Assembly (NCBI RefSeq): GCF_022605165.1
Contig: NC_063068.1
Coordinates: forward strand, 5,022,001-5,086,000
Length of the DNA stretch: 64,000 nucleotides
Source: Purpureocillium takamizusanense
Lineage: Eukaryota; Ascomycota; Sordariomycetes; Hypocreales; Ophiocordycipitaceae
Reading direction: 5' to 3'
Shown here: positions 56,314 to 64,000 of the stretch, in pieces
Layout: every line of letters starts with the position of its first letter
Position numbering within the stretch: the first letter of the stretch is position 1
The notes under the pieces: generated by a model
The model's database searches: none
What the model was told of the DNA's origin: nothing
Seen by the model: only the letters and a program-made list of their open reading frames with translations
Position numbers and translations under genes: made by a program

Positions 56314-57284
56314 ATGGCAGACAATGAGCAGCCCGATATCCCGGCGGAGCCCCAGAGCAGGCACGTAATATACTGCGGCGGTACGTGCCTTGCCTTACTT
56401 TTCTCTCTCTCTCTCACTCCCCCTCTCCTCCCCTGTTCTCCCTTCCGCGAGAGCGCTTCGTCCAAGCTGACCTCTGTTTCTCGTCCCTTAATCTAGTGTG
56501 CACGCTGCCCCCCGAGGTGCGAACCACACCCTTTAGCTCCCCTCGCAAGCCCCTGTGCGAGCTACGCGCGAAACCTCTATCCGGAAAGCTGACCCATTTA
56601 CCCGCTCGCGTCGGGTCTCGCAGTACTGTGAATATGGCGGCACCGTGAGGAAGTGCCAGGAATGGCTCGAGAGCCACCACAAGGACATGTACGATCGGAT
56701 CTGGTCAGCCGGTGAGTCGCCCTCCCCTCCTCTCTCCACGGCTCCTACAACGCGCCCCAGGACATCCAGTCTGACCAGGCGGTGAAAACCCCAACAGAGG
56801 CACTCGAAGCCGCCACCGCTTCTCTCTCCGTCGAGGCCCAAAAGCGCGCCGCCAAGGACGCCCAGAAGAAGACGGCCAAGGCCGAGGCCGCCGAAGCCAA
56901 ACAGGCTGACAAGCTCGCAAAGAGCGTCGTCACCATCAAGCGCATCGAGCGCAACAAGAAGAAGTTCGTCACGGCCGTCATCGGCCTTGAGGCCTTTGGA
57001 CTGGAGCTCAAGAAGGTGAGTGCGGACGTCGCGTGACTCCCAAGTCGCAAAGCACAACCTGTGTTCTGGCGCTGACATGCACGCAGGTTGCAAAGGACCT
57101 CGGCAAGAAGTTTGCGACAGGCTCGTCCGTCACCAAGGTCCCCAGCGGCGGAGAGGAGATTGTCGTCCAGGGCGACGTCAGCGAAGAGGTGGAAGAGTTC
57201 CTTCTGGAAAAGTACAAGGAGATACCCGAGGACAACATCGAATTCGTCGACGATAAGAAGAAGAAGAAGGCGGCGGCAGCGTAG
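56314..57284 (+). CDS. TMA22: Tma22 / DENR (density-regulated protein) translation factor
   Basis: Five exons, 56314-56380, 56497-56516 (only 20 nt), 56624-56711, 56798-57015 and 57087-57284, with introns of 116, 107, 86 and 71 bp, close in phase and encode 196 residues. The N-terminus carries a Cys pattern (YCGVC, then YCEYGG and KCQEW) that matches the zinc site of the family, followed by HHKDMYDRIW. A Lys/Ala-rich helix comes next. The C-terminal SUI1/eIF1-like domain has VVTIKRIERNKKKFVTAVIG, FGLELKKVAKDLGKKFATG and the end DDKKKKKAAAA. Tma22 pairs with Tma20 (MCT-1) on the small ribosomal subunit and helps to remove deacylated tRNA and recycle 40S subunits. The CT-rich tract at 56399-56440 lies inside intron 1. 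Confidence 0.95.
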
Positions 57285-57538
57285 GGGGCGCGGCTCACCG
57301 CTTCAAAGGTACCGGATGTAGTTCACAGCGCATGATGTACTCGATATGAAAAGGCGTCTATACCGACAAATGCCAATGCCCAGCAAACTCCTGATTTGGT
57401 TACAAGCCTCTGTCCCCTGACAGTTTCAATCCATCCTTGGAGTGCCACCCAAGATGCTGTACCATTCCCCCCTATTTGGGCCCGTTCAACGCCAAGTCGT
57501 TCAAATTGTCGTCATCATGAGAGGCGGCGCGACAGCGG

Positions 57539-58773
57539 CTAGCCCCGTTTCCGCAAGACACGACCGCTGGAGCTCGTCGGCGCTGCAGCAGCAGGCGCCT
57601 TTGCTGTTGTCGTCTTCCTCGTCCCTGCTCCCGTGACGCCTTTCCTAATGGTCCCCATGGTTGTCTTCTTAGTTGCAGCTGGCGGCCTGCCCACCCCAGT
57701 CTTCCTCACCACCGTGCCCGTGCTTGCCTCGCTGGTCTCGCTCGTGCCGCTAGCTCTGCGGCCAGCGCGGGTTGCCGGCCGTGACGGGGGCCCAGCTTTC
57801 GGGGCAGCCGCTGGCGCCGCCTTGCGACCCCGAGTCCCTGCAGTGGTGCTGTTCGAGGACGAGCTGACCTCTGATGCCGTGGTAAGCTTTCGCCCGTGAC
57901 GCGTCGCCTTTGCCCTCTCCACCATGCTAGAGAGAACGCTTGTCATGGCCGCGGAGCGACTGGCCCCGGTGGATTTTAGAGGCGACCCTGGCCGAGCAAT
58001 CTGCGATTTTGTAGGCGACGTTGGTCTATCTCTGTTGAGGCGGGAGTTTGACGACGTGGGCGAGAGTATTTGAGCCGGGCGAACATGACCGGCATCTGCC
58101 CCTTGGGCGGCGCGCACCCGTCGCTTCTGATCCATGTTCTCCTGTTCGTTTTCCTTGTCTCCAGCGAGCGCGTTGCTGAGAATAGGGTTAGCGTGACCTG
58201 ATCTTGGGTGCCGCAAAATGCTAGTGATGCTTACCCTCTCCCATTGTAGGCTCTGCCGACGGCTTGCGGCCGTGTTGTGCTGTGTGCTGGTTTCTGTGGG
58301 CTCGCGCGAGGGCTATCTTTGGCCGGAACTGGCGGCGGTCGATTCAATGCCGCAACCCGCTGCTTCTCCTGCTCGGCGTACTTGACGAGCAAGTCACCCA
58401 TTTTGACTTTGCGCAAGGACATAGGAATCCTGTTGACTCTGATTTCTATCCGCGATCGAAGGCCCTGCGCGTGGATATTGTATTGCGCCCGTAGTCGGCG
58501 GGCGCGTTCTGTGACTGTGCAACGCTGTCAGCAAGGGTGCGGGTTCCGAGGGAGCGTATAGTGTTCGCGAGTCCTACTTTCGAGTTGCAGATTGTCAATG
58601 AGAGCCTGCTTCTGGTGCAGGCTAATTCCCTTGCCGTGTTTTCTGATCGGACTCCGGTGTTGCGGTGTCGTTGGGCTTGCCTTGAGCGGCACCTTGCTGC
58701 CTCCCATCGGGCCTGGCTTCGACGAGGCGGTTGACTGGTCAGAGTCCCGTTTCTTCTGTCGCGCGGGAGCCAT
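57539..58773 (-). CDS. Borealin/Nbl1-type chromosomal passenger complex subunit
   Basis: Three exons, 58773-58578, 58514-58235 and 58175-57539, with introns of 63 and 59 bp in closing phases, encode 370 residues. After a short basic start the Borealin N-terminal helix is evident: SLHQKQALIDNLQLEITERAR, RLRAQYNIHAQGLRSRIE and IRVNRIPMSLRKVKMGDLL. The remainder is Pro/Ser/Lys/Arg-rich and disordered, with SPTKSQIARPGSP and repeated KKTT/RKTT patches. Borealin forms a three-helix bundle with survivin (Bir1) and INCENP (Sli15) and places Aurora B kinase at centromeres; the basic tail may bind DNA or nucleosomes. The gene is divergent from RPN10 with 549 bp between starts. The N-terminal match is strong, and the tail is not conserved enough to judge. 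Confidence 0.88.
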
Positions 58774-59322
58774 GATGACGTGTTATTGGCGATGCGCACG
58801 CGACTCGATGTTGCGTATGTTTGGGTCGAGAATCATGAGACTGAAGACGGGAGTCCGGGCGGTCGATGAGTGAGCGAGCTTCGATTGAGGATGGCTCGAG
58901 CGCGCGCCATGAGTGGCTGCCACCACGGAAAGTAAACAAACGGGGCAAGGGAGCAATTAGGTAAGCCAAGTGGGGCTCTTGACGCAGCACTCAGCGGCCC
59001 GCAATTGCAAGAGATGTCTAGGGGTAGCGCTACATTCTTCTGGCCAATGACAACGGCTCACACGCTGTACCGCTACTTCCAGGAGCTTTAGTAGGTTGGA
59101 GCGGACAGCGACGACACCGGCCAGGCTGAACCGCCTGACGACTGCAGTTGGAGCTGCCACCAGCACCAGCATCTCCAAAGAGCTCCAGCCTCGTTCCCGC
59201 ATTCCACCGCGACTCGCTCAACGCATCGACTGAAACGAAGCGCCTCGTACTTTTGTCGTCGCTCTGTTTATTTGCATATTACTGCAATCTAGTCTGTACT
59301 GCCCGGAGCACCACCGCCCAAA
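58774..59322. other. Divergent intergenic region, Borealin and RPN10 promoters
   Basis: 549 bp between the start codons of two divergent genes. No gene; promoter elements are not obvious by eye. Confidence 0.5.
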
Positions 59323-60260
59323 ATGGTCCTCGAGGCGGTGATGGTTGTCGTGGACAACAGCGAGAGCAGCAGAAATGGCGACTACCAGCCGACTCGGTTC
59401 GACTCACAAGTCGATGCCGTCAACGTTCTCTTCCAAAGCATCACGCAAGGCAACCCGGAGTCTTCGGTTGGGCTGATGAGCATGGGCGGCAAGGGTCCCG
59501 AGGTCCTGGTGACACTTACCACAGAGCAGGGCAAGATCCTCGAGGGCCTGCACCGGACGAAGAAGAAGATTGGCGGATCGTCGCACCTGAAGACGGGGAT
59601 CCAGGTTGCTACGGTATGTTGTCATGTCCTGGGGCTGCCGTTGGTCCATACGGGTGATGGACTACGCTGACAGACGTTCTCCAGCTCGCCCTCAAGCACC
59701 GTCAGAACCGATCCCAACGACAGCGCATAATAGTCTTCATCTGCTCGCCGATTGAGGAAGACGAGAAGGAGCTCACACAGCTCGCCAAGAAGATGAAGAA
59801 GGGCAACATCTCGGTCGACTTCATTCTGTTCGGAGACCTCGACGATGATGACACGCAGAAGAAGCTGCAGGCCTTCAACGATGCTGTCAAGGGCAGTGAG
59901 GGCTCGCACCTGGTTGTCATCCCGCCAAGCAGCAAGCTTCTCAGTGACCAGCTCGTCGCGACGCCGATTCTCTTGGGCGAGAACGCCTCTGGTCCCGGCG
60001 GCGCCGGCGGCTCTGGCGGCGGTGGCGAGGAGTTCGAGTTCGGCTTCGACCCGGCGCTGGAGCCTGAGCTGGCACTGGCCCTGCGCATGAGCATGGAGGA
60101 AGAGAAGGCGCGCCAGGAGAAGCGCGCGCGGGAGGAGGAGGAGGCAGCCAAGAAGGCGTCGCTGGAGGGTGTCAAGGAAGAGGACGAGGCCGGCGGAAGC
60201 GGAAGCGGCGCGCAGAACGGGGACAAGAAGGACGGCGGGGATAAGATGGACACATCGTGA
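59323..60260 (+). CDS. RPN10: 26S proteasome regulatory subunit Rpn10 (ubiquitin receptor)
   Basis: Two exons, 59323-59613 and 59685-60260, with a 71-bp phase-0 intron (GTATGT...CCAG), encode 288 residues. Residues 1-190 form the von Willebrand A domain: MVLEAVMVVVDNSESSRNGD at the start, FDSQVDAVNVLF, then GGKGPEVLVTLT, and after the splice KHRQNRSQRQRIIVFICSP and NISVDFILFGD. A Gly/Ser linker follows. A ubiquitin-interacting motif comes next (PALEPELALALRMSMEEE), and the tail is acidic and Lys-rich ending KMDTS. Rpn10 sits between lid and base of the 19S particle and binds polyubiquitin. It converges on TRS23; the two stop codons are about 165 bp apart. Confidence 0.96.
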
Positions 60261-60425
60261 GAGAACAACTGCGACAGTGTTGCGTCTAGCTGTACAATAG
60301 ATGGCGGGAGCACATCACCGGGGTAGATAGATATACAGTATGCCATGACGACCGCAAGACGTCCGGCCCTGCGCCATGAGACACCATCGACTACGCCAAG
60401 TCCGACATAGCTAGAATGCGATCTA

Positions 60426-61021
60426 TTACCGGTTGTTTATCTCTCTAATATACGACAGCAGCTTGCGGTCAAAGAAGTCGCAGCGCACAGGCATCTCGAG
60501 TGAGTAGAAGGGGTTCTTCATGACGTAGTCGGAGTATAGGTCATAGATGCGCCGCAGCGTTACGTCGACGTTTGTCTGCGTGGTATCGGTGAAGAGGAGG
60601 AATTTTGTGCCGGTGAGGGTGGTAAAGCACTGCATGCGAAAGTTTTCCGTCTCGAGCACCTCGAGGCCGGAAGAGGGCTCGGGGCGGCTGGGGAGGATGT
60701 TTGCGCCGGGCGGGTGTGTGGGCGGGAGGGTCGCCGGCCGGACGGGGTTGAGGCGGGCTGTGATGGCGTGGACGCTGCGCGGGGGGTCAGTACGAGTGTG
60801 CGATGGCCACGACGGCGCCGATAGACGTACCCGTGAAAGGTGCCCGCGAGGACGAGGTAGTCGTTTGTGCTAATCTTTTGCAGGCCGGCGTCGTGGAAGG
60901 TCTTGTTGTAGATGAGGCCGCCGGCCTTGTTGATGATGATGAGGGCGAAGACGGTCCTGTGGAGGGCTCTTGTCAGACGCGGAGGGGGCACGAGGAGAGC
61001 AGAGGCGAAGGGCACATACAT
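60426..61021 (-). CDS. TRS23: TRAPP complex subunit Trs23 (TRAPPC4, sybindin family), start codon split by an intron
   Basis: Three exons, 61021-61020, 60956-60831 and 60774-60426, encode 158 residues. The first coding exon holds only the A and T of the start codon. A 63-bp intron with a GTATGT donor and CCACAG acceptor supplies the G, so the product begins MTVFALIIINKAGGLIYNK. Reading through the ATG without splicing gives a start (MYVPFASALLV) that does not match the family. Further conserved parts are STNDYLVLAGTFHG, then across the second splice VHAITARLNP, RMQCFTTLTGTKFLLFTD, YDLYSDYVMKNPFYSLEMP and CDFFDRKLLSYI. Trs23 is a core longin-like subunit of the TRAPP tethering complexes that activate Ypt1 between ER and Golgi. 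A linker rich in Pro at about 55-75 is longer than in yeast. Confidence 0.9.
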
Positions 61022-61903
61022 GGTGTCGTTGTCGTCGGGGTGTGAGCCGTCAGTCGGATGGCCTCCATCAACGTTGGCGAGCTCGACCCGACTTGAGTCG
61101 CGAGATTCCCGTTCCGCAGCCCCTGGAGAGGCTCACCCGCTGCACCGACGATGAAGCATGGGCCGGCCTGGTGAAGGGGCAGCACAGTCTGCGAGACGGG
61201 GCGGGGTCTCTGCGGTATGCGGTACGCTGGGCGAAGATGAGACGTGACGATGGGCAGACGGGATACTTTGAGTCGGATGACTGAGCGAGGGCTGGTGAGT
61301 GAGTGAGCGAGTGAACTGACGGGGGCGTTGCCAGTATGCGCCTCGAGCACTCGCGCACCTCCGACAATGGAAGACGGCTCTGGAGCTTGGGGCACTGCAG
61401 GCGCTGACAGCGGAGTGGACTACTAGGTAGGTGTGGTGCTGGTACTATCCCTAGGGGACTCGGCGGGAACTGTACCTCTACACTGCCGCAGCCCCCAATG
61501 CAATGGGGAGAGGCAGTCCAGCCTTGTCGCCCGCCCCACTAAATTGCATTTATTTGCCCAGTACAGGCAGGCCGCCTACCCACTCTTCAACCTCCGACCT
61601 CGAGCCTCGTCCCACCATCGCCTGCCGTCTTCGCTCCCATCGGCCGACGCATTTCTTTCGTTTCATCCATCCCTTTGACCTTATCGTGCTTGCACCTTTT
61701 AACGCCTCGATTTTGCGCGGCGCTTTTCTTCCCCCTCCGCTGGTCGCCCGCCTCGAGCCCCGCGTCCGCTCCGACCGTTGGGCAGCAAAGCGCGACGACG
61801 ACGACGACGACGACACACGACGACGAGCGCGACGAGAGCCCAGGCACGCACGCACGCACGCACGCACGGACGGGCAGACTCTCTGCTCCGCCGACCGCCC
61901 AGC
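61022..61903. other. Divergent intergenic region, TRS23 and RPB4 promoters
   Basis: About 0.9 kb. The part near RPB4 has pyrimidine runs (61560-61740) and GACGAC / CGCACGCACG repeats (61790-61870) just upstream of the ATG, probably in the 5' leader. No coding sequence is supported. Confidence 0.5.
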
Positions 61904-62547
61904 ATGTCCAACAAGATGTCGCGCCCGAAGCCGCCCCCTCCCGGCACGGAGGAGGCCTCGGCGAACCTCAACCTGGGCGAGTTCCAAAACGTCGACACCC
62001 TGACGCTGTCCGAAGCCGCGCTCGTCCTCAACGCCCTGGTGGCCAAGCGCCGAAACGATCGTAAAAACGTCAATGAGACCGAGTACGTGCGGTTACCCTG
62101 TCGTTGCGCAAAGGGGCCCTTGTGGCTTGCAGATGGAGGGGACATGGGGCTCTGACCCGTGGGACTTGGCTGACTGGCTTTGACCTGCGCAGGATGTTGA
62201 ATCAAACCCTCAACTACTTGGACCACTTTGCACGGTTTACGCAAAAAGAGAATGTCGAAGCCGTGGAGCGGCTGCTGAGCTCGCACAAGGACCTGGCCAA
62301 GTTTGAGCGCGCGCAACTTGGTGAGGCTCCATGAAATGCTGCCATATCACCTCGGGGAGAACAAGGGGTGAACCGACGTGATTGTTCTTCACTACGGATT
62401 GCTAAACAAGACAACGTATTTCTAGGATCCCTATGCTGCGAAAATGCCGACGAGGCAAAGACCTTGATCCCGTCGTTGCAAGACAAGATCAAGGATGAGG
62501 ATCTGCAAGATCTGCTCGACGAGATCTCGAAGCTCCAGAACCGATGA
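61904..62547 (+). CDS. RPB4: DNA-directed RNA polymerase II subunit Rpb4
   Basis: Three exons, 61904-62082, 62193-62320 and 62426-62547, with introns of 110 and 105 bp in closing phases, encode 142 residues. After a Pro-rich start (MSRPKPPPPG) come LNLGEFQNVDTLTLSEAALV, then across the splice EMLNQTLNYLDHFARFTQ and FERAQLGSLCCENADEAK, ending DLLDEISKLQNR. This is the HRDC-like helical fold of Rpb4/Rpc17. Rpb4 pairs with Rpb7 in the stalk of RNA polymerase II and affects initiation, 3' processing and mRNA export. The start at 61904 is the first ATG; a second in-frame ATG four codons later (61916) could also be used. Confidence 0.95.
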
Positions 62548-63175
62548 TCGAATGCTCTTCTCGCAAGCTGTATACATCAGCCTGTTGCCATCTTGTCGTC
62601 CTCTCGGGCTCGTAGCAGTAACAGAACCGGTTAAAGGGATGGAAAAGAACCCCTGGATACACTGGGTCCTCAAAAAGAGAAGAAGGCTGCGGCTCGACGA
62701 CGCCGGGCCGGCCTGCCAGGAACTTGTTCTGGCCTTCTATAGGATTACGGGCGCGGGTACTTGCATTTCAGGGCGCATGGACAAACGACACAAGGGAGTG
62801 GGTTTCTTTTGCCGTTTTGTGATTTTCTTCCTCATCTTCCGTACAGCGCGAAGAGGGACTGGGTTTGCCGCACGTCCAGTACGAGAAAAGCGAGAATACC
62901 CCCAATAAATTGGAAAATGGGAATGTTGGCCAGAGCCCGATTCTTTCTGCGATCTACATACCCCGTGTCGCCCTCTCGGTTGCCCGTCTCTGTCTAGCCT
63001 CTTTGATTAAGCTTACATGACCATGCAAATAGCGCCAATTGTCTGCAAGTATTACGCGACTGGCCGTCGACTCTGGGGCATCTCCTTCTGGAAGCAACTC
63101 AGACTGTTCCTTTGGGTTGCAGATACATGGGGGGGATTATAGCTCAAGCAAGAACTGTTCGACGTGGCCATTGAT
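62548..63175. other. Convergent intergenic region
   Basis: 0.63 kb between the 3' ends of RPB4 and the membrane-protein gene, consistent with two 3' UTRs. No gene is seen. Confidence 0.5.
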
Positions 63176-64000
63176 TTACGACCGTCCGCCTCCTGCAGCA
63201 CCGGGTGCTCTGTCGTTTCCAGACCCGGAACCACCGCCACCGAGGGTGCGCCACTGGTCCCACTGGTTGACGTATCCAGCGCGTCCGCTCTGCGTCTGGA
63301 TGGAGCTGAGGTTGGCGCGCGGGTCTGCCGCGGGCGTTGTTGGCACGGAGCCGGGTGAATAGTGGTGATACGAGTGCGGTCGCACGAGACCACCAGCTGC
63401 GAAGTCTGCGGGTGACATTGGGCTCACTGGGAACACGGGAGCCTCGGCGGGCAGCTCGGCGGGTGCGGCGACGCCTCTGCCGTCCATTTCGACGGGTGAA
63501 ACGGCGATAGTGCTCATCTCGTACGCGTCGGTTCCTGAACGGTGTTGATTTTGTGGGCGGTCTACCCGACCTGCAAAGCTGGGTGTCAATATCAGCAGAA
63601 CGGGGGACAGCGAGCCTCGAAGGCTCGGGACCAGGTGAATCACCTCCAAACGGGGCAAAAGGATCGGTGCTGACTGGTCGGCCTGTCGTATGGGGAGACG
63701 CGTGCTGGTACTGTGGCCCTTGCTTCTCAACCGCAGAGGCGACCGCGGAGGCGTCGTCTCGGCCGGGTCCATGGCCGCTGCTCGGCACGCTGAAAACAAA
63801 GTCGTTGGAAATTTGCGCCTCTTCCAGGAGTCTCTGCTTGCGCTGTCGTTGAATCGCGCCCCATATAAGGACGACGATGATGGCTAGGCACGCCGTGCCG
63901 CCTACGGCCACGGCCACGATGGTTCCAGAGGCGACGGAGCCGGCTTGGGCGTTAGTCGTGGCGGAGGAAGAGCTCGCGGCGGGCGTGTCCGTCGTGGGGC
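63176..64000 (-). CDS. Single-pass membrane protein with Ser/Thr-rich ectodomain and Pro-rich tail, partial
   Basis: The gene enters from the right edge, so its N-terminus is missing. Exons 64000-63644 and 63570-63176 are joined by a 73-bp phase-1 intron. The visible part starts in a Ser/Thr/Ala-rich stretch (DTPAASSSSATTNAQAG). A membrane helix follows (about IVAVAVGGTACLAIIVVLIW), then a basic stop-transfer sequence (QRQRKQR) and a 200-residue tail rich in Pro, Gly and Ser with HSYHHYSPGSVPTTP and a Gly-rich end. This layout is common in fungal cell-wall sensors and other mucin-like type I membrane proteins. No WSC, Mid2 or enzymatic domain is visible in the part present, so the family stays open. 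Confidence 0.75.

Noticed and set aside
54935..56327. Several 60-230 codon ORFs on both strands between the methyltransferase-domain gene and TMA22
   Set aside because: All overlap one another, none has protein-like hydrophobic patterning or known motifs, and they fit GC-rich intergenic DNA.

Overview
This window reads as nuclear DNA of a filamentous ascomycete, most likely a Sordariomycete and probably Hypocreales. The reasons are the gene families present (fungal MED16, VPS10, Dld1-type lactate dehydrogenase, Rub1, Trs23, Tma22), many short phase-consistent introns of about 47-171 bp with GT...AG ends, GC-rich coding sequence, and long intergenic stretches full of microsatellites and short GTACGTAC / TACTTCGTA words. 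Gene models were built by eye from reading frames and splice-site phase. The family assignment of the clear housekeeping genes is strong; the order-level taxonomy is inference.

Left part (1-22 kb). A family X DNA polymerase runs off the left edge (minus strand). Next come a multi-pass membrane protein gene with two in-frame TAG codons, a 1165-residue coiled-coil protein, a 5.3 kb stretch without a recognisable gene, Mediator subunit MED16 (eight exons), an MFS transporter of the anion:cation symporter type, and a mitochondrial D-lactate dehydrogenase (seven exons, one of only 30 nt).

Middle (22-45 kb). This part is gene-poor. It holds a Ser/Pro-rich protein of unknown function whose model needs a 1.59 kb intron, two small unrecognised genes on the minus strand between 33.5 and 36.2 kb with microsatellites around and inside them, and the vacuolar sorting receptor VPS10. 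About 3.8 kb without a recognisable gene separates VPS10 from the next, divergently transcribed gene.

Right part (45-64 kb). This part is dense and mostly housekeeping: an NTF2-like-fold protein with a C-terminal tandem repeat, NEDD8/Rub1, prohibitin-2, a methyltransferase-domain protein with a long disordered N-terminus, Tma22 (DENR), a Borealin-type chromosomal passenger protein, proteasome subunit Rpn10, TRAPP subunit Trs23, RNA polymerase II subunit Rpb4, and the C-terminal part of a single-pass membrane protein that runs off the right edge. These genes act in separate core processes (transcription, protein turnover, trafficking, translation, chromosome segregation). I see no biosynthetic cluster, intact transposon, CRISPR array, rRNA or convincing tRNA. 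The most unusual points are the start codon of TRS23 split by an intron, the two nonsense codons in the membrane-protein gene, the long intron, the microexon carrying the GEHGIG motif, and the unrecognised small genes. None of these amounts to a demonstrable new system.
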